A DNA stretch of 64,000 nucleotides. Source: a virus. The position numbers were made by a program, and so were the translations under genes. The number at the start of each line of letters is the position of its first letter. Position 1 is the first letter of the stretch. Below, piece after piece: positions 32,762 through 43,300 of the stretch. The notes beneath the pieces are model-generated. The model saw only the letters and a list, made by a program, of their open reading frames with translations, did no database searches and had not been told where the DNA came from. The stretch is taken from IMG/VR virus record IMGVR_UViG_3300043399_000587, positions 1 to 64,000 of that record; one strand, given 5' to 3'.

Positions 32762-34129
32762 TCAAATGACAATACTATAGTCACCCTGTTCGTACCATCC
32801 TTCATATGACTTCATCCAAGCACCTTCTTCATTGGCGTATCTGTATTGTACATTTGTAGTAAGGTTGGTAACATATTCCACTGTTGTTGCTTCCGATGCG
32901 TCAAATGCTACTTCCCATTCTGTTCCATTGAATTCTATAATATCATTTGCTTTGGCTACTAGACTGCCCCATGCTACAGTAGGTGCTGTTCCTCCTATGC
33001 TTTCTGCGATTAGATATCTACGACCAGTGACTGGTGGAGGCAATCCATAATTAGGAGCAGACGTTAACGGATTAATAACACTGTCTACAGGGTCTAGCGT
33101 GTTCTGTGGAAGTGTGTCAGGATCAATGTTATAAATTAGTATCCTATCGTCTAATGGATCTATAACAATAGTTCCTACGATTTCAGTATCCATATATGGA
33201 TTCTGCAACCAAATCTGAGAGACGCCAGGTTTATATGCACCATATGCATTCAACAATGCAGACCAATACAATGATGTGTTAGGAGGATTTGGTAGATTTA
33301 ATTCTGAATTAGGTGGTTGAAATGTTTGATTAGCAGGTAATAATTGCAAGGTGTTATTCAACAACAATAATTTGTATCCATATGGAGTAATTTTTTGCCT
33401 AGTGCCTAGTAATAAATCATCGTTTGCAGTTGATTGTAGCGATACCTCAGTGAAAATACTAGAAATAATTTTTTGAATGACACCATATTTCTTTAATTTA
33501 CTTGCCGTACTTAACCATATAGGCATATAGAATTTCCATGTCATAACATCAATAGGATTACCTGTACCTTGTGGAATACTTCTACTGCTGAATGTCAATC
33601 CATCTTGATATACTACTGACAGGCTAGTCCAATCGATAAAGTTATCTGTACTTTGAATTTCTAGTGCAGGATTAAAAAGCGTACCCAACTGTTCAATTAA
33701 TTCTAATTTTTGATTATAGTTTGTAGTCCAAAAATCTACTGTAATTCTCAACGTGTAAGGAACAGGCATTAATCGCTCGACAGTAAATGCTTGTCCTTGA
33801 GTCGTTTCATAACTTTGAGTAGATGCATTGTAAGCTCGCTGTCTTACATTTAATTTGTCAACGAAGGTTGGATCTTGTGTTCTCTGTTGATTATATTCTA
33901 ACCCACTAATGTAATACGTGATTAATGGTGCACTTGGTAAATTACTCGCACTATTGTTTGCAATGATTGTACTTGCTTGTCTGGAACTGTCACCATACAT
34001 GATAGGAACACGTACTAAAATTTCGTTACCTGCAGGGTCTTTGCCCTTTGTAACATACCAATTACTAAAAATCTTTGCGAACTGTAACAGAAATCTACGT
34101 ATCTGTCCGTCATAAAAAAATTGTGCCAT
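32762..34129 (-). CDS. gp15: Tail sheath stabiliser or tail terminator, gp15-like
   Basis: A 455-residue protein whose N-terminus FFYDGQIRRFLLQFAKIFSN, then VRVPIMYGDSSRQ, and the central MPVPYTLRITVDFWTTN with LIEQLGTLFNPALEIQ follow the pattern of T4 gp15, which caps the tail and holds the sheath. T4 gp15 is 272 residues; the extra length here is a C-terminal Pro/Asn-rich extension. It lies next to the gp14-like gene on the minus strand. Confidence 0.75.
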   Translation of the reverse strand: MAQFFYDGQIRRFLLQFAKIFSNWYVTKGKDPAGNEILVRVPIMYGDSSRQASTIIANNSASNLPSAPLITYYISGLEYNQQRTQDPTFVDKLNVRQRAYNASTQSYETTQGQAFTVERLMPVPYTLRITVDFWTTNYNQKLELIEQLGTLFNPALEIQSTDNFIDWTSLSVVYQDGLTFSSRSIPQGTGNPIDVMTWKFYMPIWLSTASKLKKYGVIQKIISSIFTEVSLQSTANDDLLLGTRQKITPYGYKLLLLNNTLQLLPANQTFQPPNSELNLPNPPNTSLYWSALLNAYGAYKPGVSQIWLQNPYMDTEIVGTIVIDPLDDRILIYNIDPDTLPQNTLDPVDSVINPLTSAPNYGLPPPVTGRRYLIAESIGGTAPTVAWGSLVAKANDIIEFNGTEWEVAFDASEATTVEYVTNLTTNVQYRYANEEGAWMKSYEGWYEQGDYSIVI

Positions 34130-34131
34130 AA

Positions 34132-36249
34132 TTATTCAACCGGTGGTAAAGAATCTGGTTCTATCGTTAATATTTTTGATAGTGGTTGTGCTTCGGGAAT
34201 CAATTCGCCCTGAGCCTCGCTATAAATTTCATTAGTATCATTGATGAACGTCGATAATAATGATTTATCATTTTCTGTATACCCCGTTTCCGTTCTTACA
34301 TTTTCTGATATTTTAACCCAAATTTCTCCGTCCCAACGGAATAAAATTTGCGGTGAATAGTCAGTTCTCAAAAAGAAATTACCTACTTCAGGTGTAAGCG
34401 GGAATGAAATACCTGCTGCTGCTGGGAATCCATTTGGTGCCGTGCCATCACCAGTCATGTAACCATTAGTATAACTAGTGCTTCTAGGTGTGTATGCCGG
34501 GATGTAGATGTATTCAGTATCTCCTTCGACAGTGATAACTTGTTGGTGTACTAATCCTACAGAAATAGTTCCAGGTTCTAAATCTAAAATACTAGATAAA
34601 GGCTGAGATTCTGGTACTAATTTATTCTCTTGCTGCAAGAATATTTCTTGTTTATCATTAATAAAACTTGACAACAAAGACTTGTTATCTTCGCCGAATC
34701 CAGTATCTGTTCTAACATCAGATGACATGCGAACCCAAATAGTTCCGTCCCAGCGAAATAAAACATTAGGGAGATAATCTATGCGTAAAAAATAATCACC
34801 AACTTGTGGGTTTTGTGGAAAGGCTATTCCCGTCCCAGTTGGTAATCCATTTGGTGCTGTACCATCTCCTGTTAAATAACCATTTGTATATGAAAAACTT
34901 CTAGGGGTGTATCTTCGGATATATTGGAATCTAGGATCACAATCTGCACGATAGTCCATTTGTGGTGTTATCGTACCTGTAAATCCAGATTGTTCTGGGT
35001 CTTGATCCGCAGTAGCATACGTATTATCTGCTGTTCCATATGGCCCGGTGATTACTCCTAAATTTTTTATCGTTAATATTGTGTCACCTTTAACAGGACC
35101 TGAATTGGTTGCAGTTCGTTGTGGGGCAGTTTCTATAAGCTGTAAGCTAGCTTGTACGAATTTATCTAACAATGTATGATCTGCATCTATTGTAGTGTCC
35201 CATATACTTTGTACAGAAGCTTTAGGAATACGAATATATGGGCTAGAATTTTTATATTTCTTATCTCGTAACATGCCGACACTACCGGGTAATCCACTGC
35301 TAGAAATAATGATATTTTCAGGCGGCGCCGGCTGATCTATCTTGTTAGACAATACACCGTTTTCTTCCCAAACTCCATACGTTGGAACAACATATAAATT
35401 ACTAGTGTCATACCCTGATTTAGGTACAATACGTTTTGCTTCTTGTAACTGTGCATCATTGATTTGAATATTTTTATTGTACGTTGCAAGAATATCCTTA
35501 AGATTATCAGCAGTATCCAATTCCCAGTATGTTTCATTGGGAGGAGTTGTTCCTATAGGTACATCTGTCTTAGCAACATAATTTTTATCACCATAAGTAA
35601 TTACGTATCCTGCAGGATACGTTTTATCTTTATCCCAAAAGCCAAGATAGGTATCTTTGTTAATTGGTTCTTGTAATATCTGACTGAATTCTTCACTATC
35701 TACTAGTGGTTCGCACTTAATACGCCACAGATGCGGGAACCAAGTTTGACTGAACCCTTCACTTGCATAGTTTGCATCAGTAATTTGCATAAACCTTTTT
35801 AATGCAACAGGAATAGTTTCTTTCAATGGGTTATAATCTAATAAGTGCGGTAATTCAATAACGTCACCGACCATCAATTTTCTTCCCAAAATTTCAATCA
35901 TGTCATTATAGTGAACTGTTATAAAAACAATATCGTTGTTTAAGAACAATCCAAACTGACTCAAATCAAAATCTAGATTCTGTACGTTGTAATGTCCCCT
36001 CAATCGATAAATATTAGGATCGTATGTCCTATCTCTGTTTTCTAAAAACAGTAAATCCTGTATATTCGTAGGATCTAATTTATCATACTGAGGTTGTGTG
36101 TAATCAATACTTGGACCCTGATCAGTTGGACCTAAATATTTGTGAATATACAAATCAGTACCGCCTACCGTCAATTGTTCAGAAATGGTTCTGTCCAAAA
36201 ATCGGTAGTCGTTTTGCTTATTTTCTCGGTAAAGGCTTAATCTTGGCAT
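34132..36249 (-). CDS. gp14: Neck protein gp14-like, with carbohydrate-binding module and tandem duplication
   Basis: A 705-residue protein starting MPRLSLYRENKQNDYRFLD. The first about 210 residues keep the gp14-like pattern (FGLFLNNDIVFITVHYND, VGDVIELPHL, then a WRIK segment). A CBM5/12-like module follows (FWDKDKTYPAGYVITYGDKN). The C-terminal third is two tandem copies of about 135 residues, each starting TPRS(F/T)SYTNGY. An ATG ten codons upstream (36279) is in frame, but a late box (GATAAATA, minus strand) ends four bases before the chosen ATG. In T4, gp14 joins head and tail. Confidence 0.7.
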   Translation of the reverse strand: MPRLSLYRENKQNDYRFLDRTISEQLTVGGTDLYIHKYLGPTDQGPSIDYTQPQYDKLDPTNIQDLLFLENRDRTYDPNIYRLRGHYNVQNLDFDLSQFGLFLNNDIVFITVHYNDMIEILGRKLMVGDVIELPHLLDYNPLKETIPVALKRFMQITDANYASEGFSQTWFPHLWRIKCEPLVDSEEFSQILQEPINKDTYLGFWDKDKTYPAGYVITYGDKNYVAKTDVPIGTTPPNETYWELDTADNLKDILATYNKNIQINDAQLQEAKRIVPKSGYDTSNLYVVPTYGVWEENGVLSNKIDQPAPPENIIISSSGLPGSVGMLRDKKYKNSSPYIRIPKASVQSIWDTTIDADHTLLDKFVQASLQLIETAPQRTATNSGPVKGDTILTIKNLGVITGPYGTADNTYATADQDPEQSGFTGTITPQMDYRADCDPRFQYIRRYTPRSFSYTNGYLTGDGTAPNGLPTGTGIAFPQNPQVGDYFLRIDYLPNVLFRWDGTIWVRMSSDVRTDTGFGEDNKSLLSSFINDKQEIFLQQENKLVPESQPLSSILDLEPGTISVGLVHQQVITVEGDTEYIYIPAYTPRSTSYTNGYMTGDGTAPNGFPAAAGISFPLTPEVGNFFLRTDYSPQILFRWDGEIWVKISENVRTETGYTENDKSLLSTFINDTNEIYSEAQGELIPEAQPLSKILTIEPDSLPPVE

Positions 36250-36253
36250 AAAG

Positions 36254-36261
36254 TATTTATC
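36254..36261 (-). promoter_or_regulatory. Late promoter box on the minus strand, leaderless for gp14-like
   Basis: GATAAATA on the minus strand, then CTTT and the ATG at 36249. Same geometry as at 40241-40248 and 63572-63579. Confidence 0.6.
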
Positions 36262-36272
36262 GTGGATGAGGC

Positions 36273-36301
36273 TTGACATTAAATGGTTTTTAATATAGAA
36301 T
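36273..36301 (+). promoter_or_regulatory. Early promoter P8
   Basis: TTGACA (36273-36278), 17-bp spacer beginning TTAAAT, TAGAAT (36296-36301), with a dyad AGAATG-TG-CATTCT at 36297-36310. A distant member of the P1-P7 set, placed inside the late region. Confidence 0.75.
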
Positions 36302-36332
36302 GTGCATTCTCGTTACTTTAAGGATTGGATCA

Positions 36333-36512
36333 ATGCTGTTCGACGTCGGAAACATCTTTCTGTCTATGATCAACGAACTTGAGCGTCGGGTGAAGATCGA
36401 GAAGCAGGGCGACTTGTTCGCAGTCATCATCGACGGGGAAACTGTCACTTGGTCAGTGTCTGACCAGCGTGCCCGTGAAGTTGCGATCAAGCTTATTGAC
36501 GCAGGATTTTAA
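36333..36512 (+). CDS. Early orphan protein, 59 residues, GC-rich
   Basis: ATG 36333 follows AAGGATT downstream of P8. Begins MLFDVGNIFLSMINELERRV and contains GDLFAVIIDGETVTWSVS. Its GC-rich codon use is like the 5.7-9 kb early block. Function is unknown. Confidence 0.75.
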   Translation: MLFDVGNIFLSMINELERRVKIEKQGDLFAVIIDGETVTWSVSDQRAREVAIKLIDAGF

Positions 36513-36525
36513 AAAGGATAAGTAT

Positions 36526-37731
36526 ATGGTGACTCGTAAATCTTCTAAAACGGCTAAATCGAAGAATCTTGTTGATACTTCTATGGTCAAAGCACTTGAC
36601 CCTCGGGACATTGATACTAAATATGTCGGTCCCGAGCCACTTTTTATGGAAGAGTCTAAGAATCGAAATTCGGACATGATTGCTGCCTTTAACTGGTACA
36701 GTCGATTTTATGGACGAAAAAAAGCCAAAGAGATGATGATCCAATATTTGGATCTGTCTGGAAATCAGGGACTAGCTAAAGTTATTCGTAAGGTTGAGGA
36801 AAGCAACCTCAACCCAACTATGTGCTGGCTCGCACGTATGACCCTACGTGGGTTCAAACTGAATCCAACTGAACAAAAGCGATTGACTGACGAAATTAAT
36901 CGTTTGGTTATGACTGTTCAAAACCCCAAAATTAAAGAATCTACTACGGGTAAGAAAGCCGTGGTCAAGAAAGAAACGAACCGCCCCAACGTGCAAGAAA
37001 TCATGAAGGAAAAAGCACGTGAGGCTGCAGGTGAAATTGAAGGTATGTACGATGACTACATACTAGCAGGTGCCAAATCTTCGTTCAATTTCAAACCTGT
37101 TGATTTGCTTGCAAAATATAACGTTTTGCCACAACATATTAACATCGTCACCGATGCATGGAAACGCAAACGTAATGAAATTGAGGAAGTTATTAAAGGT
37201 AAAGATGCCCAGCTTGTTCAGAGTTACAACCATTACACCAAAACTCAACTCAAGAACATCCTTAAATTTATTGATCAATTCCTCAGCGACTTTAATAGCT
37301 ATGTAAGTGTCAAGAAAGCAACCAAGGCACCCCGCAAGCGTAAGGTTGTTCCTGTAGAAAAGCAGGTTGCTAAAATGAAGTTCCTGAAGGAATTTAAAGA
37401 TACTGCAACAAAGTTGGATCTTGTTAGTTTGCATCCTGTCAAACTTCATGGGGCCAGTGAATGTTATCTGTACGATACGGCTAAGCGTAAATTGATTTAC
37501 ATGGTAGCAGATGAGTACAGCAAAACCTTTTCAGTTAAAGGCACTACATTGCTTGGCTTCGACAACGTTAAAAGTCAGACCAAAACGCTTCGCAAGCCTG
37601 CTGAGCAGATTGCTCAAATTTTGAAATTGGGTAAACCAGCTGGAAGAAAATACTTCAACGAGATTCGTGCAGTAGCAACTACGCCAAATGGACGAACTAA
37701 TGACAATATGATTATCCTTAAAGCTTGGTAA
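36526..37731 (+). CDS. Basic protein, 401 residues, unknown
   Basis: A Lys/Arg-rich protein starting MVTRKSSKTAKSKNLVD. It contains FNWYSRFYGRKKAKEMM, a long Lys-rich linker in the middle, and a C-terminal domain with SECYLYDTAKRKLIYMVAD. Basic charge suggests nucleic-acid binding. Conserved-looking but not recognised. It is expressed behind P8 with the small gene before it and ends at a terminator. Confidence 0.75.
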   Translation: MVTRKSSKTAKSKNLVDTSMVKALDPRDIDTKYVGPEPLFMEESKNRNSDMIAAFNWYSRFYGRKKAKEMMIQYLDLSGNQGLAKVIRKVEESNLNPTMCWLARMTLRGFKLNPTEQKRLTDEINRLVMTVQNPKIKESTTGKKAVVKKETNRPNVQEIMKEKAREAAGEIEGMYDDYILAGAKSSFNFKPVDLLAKYNVLPQHINIVTDAWKRKRNEIEEVIKGKDAQLVQSYNHYTKTQLKNILKFIDQFLSDFNSYVSVKKATKAPRKRKVVPVEKQVAKMKFLKEFKDTATKLDLVSLHPVKLHGASECYLYDTAKRKLIYMVADEYSKTFSVKGTTLLGFDNVKSQTKTLRKPAEQIAQILKLGKPAGRKYFNEIRAVATTPNGRTNDNMIILKAW

Positions 37732-37737
37732 TCATTA

Positions 37738-37770
37738 AACCCCTATAGTAAAATATAGGGGTTAATTTTT
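37738..37770 (+). terminator. Intrinsic terminator
   Basis: Stem AACCCCTATA / TATAGGGGTT, a 6-nt loop, then a T-rich run. It ends the P8 transcript. Confidence 0.88.
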
Positions 37771-37783
37771 TTATGGAGAAAAT

Positions 37784-38218
37784 ATGCAAATTGACTTAAA
37801 TAAGTACCAATCTTTTGTAAAGGCAGTAACTAGTGAACCTAGCAACGATTTAACAACATTTATAAATCGCTGTGATACATTAGACGGCAACTATGATTTC
37901 ACAAACAATCAGCATGGGCCTGATATTAACGTTCCATTATTGCTTACTGCATGTCTGGGACTTGCCGCAGAAAGCGGGGAATTCATTGAGATACCCAAGA
38001 AGATTTTCTTTCAGGGTAAGCCTCTTAATGAAGAAAATCGTTTCCATATGAAGCGTGAGTTGGGTGACATTATTTGGTATTGGATCAATGCTTGTAGGGC
38101 ACTTGGATACGATCCAAATGATGTCATTGCCGAGAATGTTAAAAAGTTAGAATCAAGGTATCCGGGAGGTCACTTTGATCCTCACTATTCAGAGAATCGT
38201 AAAGTAGGGGACCTCTGA
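37784..38218 (+). CDS. MazG-like nucleotide pyrophosphohydrolase
   Basis: A 144-residue protein with the MazG helical signature LGLAAESGEFIEIPKK (ExxE) and KRELGDIIWYW (ExxD), followed by NVKKLESRYPGG. MazG enzymes hydrolyse (d)NTPs to monophosphates; phage copies are thought to affect nucleotide pools. The start has a GGAGAA ribosome site. Confidence 0.88.
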   Translation: MQIDLNKYQSFVKAVTSEPSNDLTTFINRCDTLDGNYDFTNNQHGPDINVPLLLTACLGLAAESGEFIEIPKKIFFQGKPLNEENRFHMKRELGDIIWYWINACRALGYDPNDVIAENVKKLESRYPGGHFDPHYSENRKVGDL

Positions 38219-38219
38219 T

Positions 38220-38438
38220 ATGGTTTTTTGGGAAGACGGACTTTATTTGTTTACTCCCGAAGAGTTTGATCAGCTTCCCGATGGGATAGAGTTATTTTCT
38301 ATTAATGGACATTCTGCAATTAAGGGAAAAGACTACATTGATCAAGATGTTAGATATGGGCATCTTGCTTTTGGGGTAAAAGATCCCTGGAATCATGAAT
38401 TAAAAAACCTGTTCTTGCTTTTCAAACTAAAGCAGTAA
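38220..38438 (+). CDS. Unknown small protein, 72 residues
   Basis: An acidic, Trp/Leu-rich protein beginning MVFWEDGLYLFTPEEFDQL, one base after the MazG stop. It is probably co-translated with it. Unrecognised. Confidence 0.7.
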   Translation: MVFWEDGLYLFTPEEFDQLPDGIELFSINGHSAIKGKDYIDQDVRYGHLAFGVKDPWNHELKNLFLLFKLKQ

Positions 38439-38450
38439 GAACAGATTCCT

Positions 38451-38458
38451 GATAAATA
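38451..38458 (+). promoter_or_regulatory. Late promoter box for gp13-like
   Basis: GATAAATA 20 bp before ATG 38479, with a normal leader containing AGGAATT. Confidence 0.7.
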
Positions 38459-38478
38459 CTCGATATTAGGAATTAATC

Positions 38479-39276
38479 ATGACTGTCAGTTCAATAGCAA
38501 CCCCAATGAGTACTCCTTCTAGTCTAACACTAGATGAGTTAAAAGAAGCACTATTCAATAATATTCGCCTACGTTTAGGTGGCGATATTATTGACCTAGA
38601 ACTTGACCCCCAGCACTATGAAGCAGCGTTTAATTATGCAATAAAAATTTATCGCCAAAGAGCGCAAAATGCTACAGTCGAATCGTATACGTTGATGACA
38701 GTTAATAAAAACGTAGATACTTATACGTTACCTAGCGAATTTATCAATGTTAGATGTCTGTATCGTAGAACAGTTGGATTAGAAACAGGTCCTAGTTCTA
38801 CCTCATTTGATCCATTTAGTAGTGCTATTCTTAATACCTATTTGTTGAACTATAATTATACTGGTGGTATGGCTACATACGATTTCTACGCAGGGTATGT
38901 AGAATTAGCAGCACGTATGTTTGGTGGATATGTCAATTATACATTTAATCCAGTAACCAAAGTACTAAGAGTTGTTCGTGATTTTAAGGGTAGCGGAGAA
39001 CGAATATTAATTTGGGCAGACGTTCAAAGACCTATAGAAGAATTGTTGCAGGATCCAGGCGCTGGCGTTTGGATTGGTGATTTCACATTAGCAGTACTTA
39101 AAGGTATCATTGGTGAAGCGCGTGAAAAGTTTGGTAGTATTGCAGGCCCGGGCGGAGGTACCACATTAAATGGCACTGCTATGAAGAATGAATCAAAAAC
39201 ACTACAAGACGCACTTATAGAAGATTTACGAAGATATCAGGATTATTCACAACCATTGACATGGATACAAGGTTAA
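38479..39276 (+). CDS. gp13: Neck protein gp13-like
   Basis: A 265-residue protein with the family layout: N-terminal LDELKEALFNNIRLRLGG, then YEAAFNYAIKIYRQRA, a beta region (VDTYTLPSEFINVRCLYRR), and a C-terminal EAREKFGSIAGPGGG with TTLNG. T4 gp13 sits at the head-tail joint with gp14. Here the two genes are separated and on opposite strands. Confidence 0.8.
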   Translation: MTVSSIATPMSTPSSLTLDELKEALFNNIRLRLGGDIIDLELDPQHYEAAFNYAIKIYRQRAQNATVESYTLMTVNKNVDTYTLPSEFINVRCLYRRTVGLETGPSSTSFDPFSSAILNTYLLNYNYTGGMATYDFYAGYVELAARMFGGYVNYTFNPVTKVLRVVRDFKGSGERILIWADVQRPIEELLQDPGAGVWIGDFTLAVLKGIIGEAREKFGSIAGPGGGTTLNGTAMKNESKTLQDALIEDLRRYQDYSQPLTWIQG

Positions 39277-39288
39277 TTTAAGAGGATT

Positions 39289-39900
39289 ATGATAATAGGT
39301 TTATCTGGAAGAATAGGTTCCGGCAAAGACACTGTTGCTGATTACTTAGAAAAACAACACGGCTTTAACCGATACAGTTATGCAAATGCAGTAAAAGATT
39401 GCCTTTCATTATTATTTGGATGGGACCGTGAATTATTAAATGGGTACACAAAAGAAAGTAGAACTTTTAGAGAACAACCTGATGTATGGTGGTCTAAACG
39501 TCTGGGCATAGAAAATTTTTCACCTAGATTTGCAATGCAATATATTGCCACTGATGTATTTAGGAAACATTTTCATGATCAAATTTGGGTAGCCAGCTTA
39601 GAAAAGAAACTTCAAAGCGAAACAAAAAACTGTGTTGTTACTGATTGTAGGTTTGTAAATGAATTTTATAGCATCAAAAGTTTGAATGGATTGACAATTA
39701 GAATTGAACGCGGTGAAAATCCAGACTGGTATCAATATGCCAAAGATTTAACAAATTCATATAATTTAGAAAAGCTACGTGAATTTAATGTACATGCTAG
39801 TGAATATGAAAGTGTTTATTTACCTTATGATCATATTATTAATAATGACGAAACACTTGAAGATTTGTATAAAAAAATAGAATCAGTGATCAACAATTAA
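39289..39900 (+). CDS. gp1: Deoxynucleoside monophosphate kinase, T4 gp1-like
   Basis: A 203-residue P-loop kinase with Walker A GRIGSGKDT (residues 7-15) and a VVTDCRFVNEF segment. The gp1 family phosphorylates dNMPs for phage DNA synthesis. It follows gp13 by 12 bp. Its stop overlaps the end of the minus-strand HNH gene by 18 bp. Confidence 0.88.
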   Translation: MIIGLSGRIGSGKDTVADYLEKQHGFNRYSYANAVKDCLSLLFGWDRELLNGYTKESRTFREQPDVWWSKRLGIENFSPRFAMQYIATDVFRKHFHDQIWVASLEKKLQSETKNCVVTDCRFVNEFYSIKSLNGLTIRIERGENPDWYQYAKDLTNSYNLEKLREFNVHASEYESVYLPYDHIINNDETLEDLYKKIESVINN

Positions 39901-40236
39901 ATCACCACGTTTCCAAGTAACCTCATTTTTCTTAACGACTTCTACACAATTGAGGCATATGCTACGAAGATTACTTGGAGCTATGTTTTCTAATTGCCCA
40001 TCTACATGAAAAACTATTATTTGTGATTGCAGTAAACTTCTGAAACCGCACAAATCACAGTTAGTTTTCTTTTTATAGCCCCCTTTCGACCACAAGGATT
40101 TACGGGGCTTTAATTTTTTTTTCTTACGGCCGCACTCATCACAGATACTTCTGTAATGAGTAACTCCTTCACGGATGTAGTTTATTGCTTTGTAATTTTT
40201 ATTACATTCGTTGCACATAGGACGTTTGGTAGGCAT
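39883..40236 (-). CDS. HNH endonuclease
   Basis: A 117-residue protein starting MPTKRPMCNECNKNYKAIN. Four CxxC pairs are visible (CNEC, CDEC, CDLC, CLNC) with a FHVDGQLENIAPSNLRSICLNC-like HNH centre. The ATG at 40236 is chosen because a perfect late box (TATAAATA, minus strand) lies four bases upstream; an in-frame ATG at 40299 would add 21 residues. A free-standing homing gene between gp1-like and the sheath. Confidence 0.8.
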   Translation of the reverse strand: MPTKRPMCNECNKNYKAINYIREGVTHYRSICDECGRKKKKLKPRKSLWSKGGYKKKTNCDLCGFRSLLQSQIIVFHVDGQLENIAPSNLRSICLNCVEVVKKNEVTWKRGDLIVDH

Positions 40237-40240
40237 ATAG

Positions 40241-40248
40241 TATTTATA
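40241..40248 (-). promoter_or_regulatory. Late promoter box on the minus strand, leaderless for HNH
   Basis: TATAAATA on the minus strand, then CTAT and ATG at 40236. Perfect T4 late consensus. Confidence 0.65.
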
Positions 40249-40296
40249 GCAGCTAACCTTCGAAGGTACATCAACTCCATATTTTTTTGTTTTTTT

Positions 40297-40304
40297 CATA
40301 AATA
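40297..40304 (+). promoter_or_regulatory. Late promoter box for the tail sheath
   Basis: CATAAATA 53 bp before ATG 40358. The leader contains AAAGGAAAAC as ribosome site. Confidence 0.65.
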
Positions 40305-40357
40305 ATAGTATGCATTTTAGGTGGTAAACCTCATAATTTTACATAAAGGAAAACAAA

Positions 40358-43300
40358 ATGGCATTAACATCTCCAGGCGTAGAAGTTACAGTAATTGATC
40401 AGAGTCAGTATCTTCCAGCCGCACCAGGTTCCGTACCGTTCGTTCTATTAGCTACAGCACAAAATAAAGCCGATCCAAATGGCGCAGGCATAGCTCAAGG
40501 AACGACCGCAGCAAACGCAAATAAATTATACCAAGTTACAAGTCAACGTGATCTTGTAACTCTATTTGGAAATCCAACGTTCTATACTACCAGTAATGGT
40601 ACACCTATTCAAGGATATGAACTCAATGAATATGGTCTTTTAGCTGCTTACTCTGTATTAGGCGTTACAAATCGTTGCTATGTATTAAGAGCAGATATTG
40701 ATTTAGCAAGTCTTGTTGGACAAACAGGTCGTCCAGTTGGATCTCCTACAAATGGCACATATTGGTTAGACACTACCTCATCTCAATGGGGCATTTATGA
40801 ATTCAATGCTACTACTGGAAACTTCACACTACAAGATCCTATCGTCATTACAGATGCTGCAGATTTATCCGGTGGTGTTCCTTTAGCATCAATTGGAAAC
40901 ATAGGCGATTATGCAGTAGTTGCAAGTTCATTATATAACTTAACCCCTTTAGCTGCACAACAATTTTTTTATAAAACAACCAACAATGGTTGGGTAGAAA
41001 TAGGAACCGCTAATTGGAGAGATGATTGGCCTACAGCACAAGGAACAGAATCTAATCCAACATTGACAGCAGGTGATTCCTTCGACTTGAACATAACAGG
41101 ACAAGCAACAGTAACAATTACTGTTCCTGACGCTGGTGGAGGTGTTGGTACTGTTGCTGGAGTAGCCAACGAAATAAATTCTTTGAGTTGGGGATATTTA
41201 TCTGCTGCAGTGCGCGATGGCAAATTATGTATCTTCTTAGATTTTCCAGAAGGACAGGCTGCACCACCGAGGTATGTTGGTTTAACTAACAACACTAATT
41301 CTCCATTGGATGACATGGGAATCGACGAGGGTAATTATTACCAACCAATACTTGTTTGGGGAACAGGTGCTCAACAACCAACATGGCAGCAAGGTCAGAC
41401 TTTTCCTAGACCTACTGGTTCTGTTTGGATGAAAGCAGGTGGCACAGGGTTGGCTCCTGTAGTAGAAGAATGGGATAGCACACTGCAAGATTGGGTAACT
41501 AAAGAAGTACAGCTCTACACTTCTGATGCTGCTGCAAATGCGGGATTAGATCCAACCGGTGGGCAAGCAATACCTGCAGGCACAATTTATGGACAGTACA
41601 ATTTTAACAATAACTTAAGAAATTCTCCTGTGTATTTATGGAAACGTGCAGCTACTGGACCTACAGTAGTAACTGGAACTAACACAAGCCCAGATTTTTC
41701 AAGTTTAGCTCCATTAGGAACAGGGCCATATACATTGCGAGTTTCAGTAACCCAGCCAAACTCACCTACGTTATCACCTGCATATACGGTGACAATTCCT
41801 GAAGGTTCGGATGCAACAGATTTTGTTACGGCATGGATCGGAGCAGGTATTCCTTATACTTCGGCTTCAGTGGCTTCGTCTGGTGCTATACAATTGACTC
41901 ATAATTTAGGTGGATCAATTTTAATAACAGATCAGATACAATCAGGACCTAATTTTGGATATTCTAATGGGGTATTAGTAGAAGCAGGATTCATTGCCGG
42001 AACAACTGAAGGTGTAAAATATTATAACTCTTTGTTAACTAATTTTACAGGTATTGCACAGTCTTCAACTTCAGGCAGTGGAACAGGATGCACTTTTTCT
42101 GTAACTACTTCATACGATGTATACGTACCAGTACAAACATTCGGTGGAGGAGGTGGCTCAGGTTATGCAGTGGGCGACGTCGTAACTATTGATGGTACAG
42201 ATTTGGGCGGTGCATCCCCAGCTAATGATTTAGAATTAATAGTTGCTCAAGTTGGTGTGGGTGGCGCAATTCAGGCTGTGCAATACAGCACAGGTGTATC
42301 AAGCACTTTATATTTGATTGAATTGAGTAACTGGAGAGAGTTTGATTATACTGCAAACGAAGGTGCACCAGTAGCAAATCCAGCAAATAACACCAATTGG
42401 TTCTATAGCGTTGTCGATGAAGTTGATATTATGGTCAACTACAATGGTAACTGGAAAGGTTATAAGAATCAGAATTATGACTTAAATGGATTCCCAACAC
42501 CAAGTGGTGTTAACGCAACTGATCCTAATGGTCCTATCGTAAGTGCTAGTGCTCCGGAAACTCAAAGTGATGGTACTGCATTAGTATATGGTGACTTATG
42601 GATTGATACAAGCAACCTAGAAAATTATCCTGTGATTTACCGTTGGCAATCAGTAAATGGTGAAAATCAGTGGGTATTAATTGATAATTCAGATCAATTA
42701 AATCCAAATGGTGTTGTGTTTGCAGATGCACGCTGGGCTACAAATGGAACAACCAGTGTTACAAATGATCCTATCCCAACAATTCAAAGCCTACTAACAA
42801 GTAATTATCTAGATTTAGATGCTCCAGAATCAAGCTTATATCCAACTGGCATGTTGTTATTCAACACACGCCGTTCAGGGTACAATGTCAAGCAATTCAA
42901 ACAGAATTACTTCAACAGTACTAATTTCCCAGGTGCATCTCTACCAACAGAAAGAAATGCTTGGGTATCAGTAAGTGGTCTACAAAGCAACGGTGCACCA
43001 TATATGGGTCGTAAGGCACAACGTGCAATGGTAGTAGAAGCATTGCGTAGTGCAATTGACACTAACACAGACATCCGTGATGAAGATAACTTCTTCAACC
43101 TAATGGCAACTCCTAACTATCCAGAACTACAACCTAACATGGTTGTATTGAATGCAGATCGTGGCGAAACTGGATATATCTTAGGTGACACTCCAATGGG
43201 TCTAAGTGATAGTGCTACTGCAATTCAAGCATGGGCTACTAACGCAGCAGGTGCAGCAAGCACTGGTGAAGATGGGTGTGTTACACGTAACACATACTTA

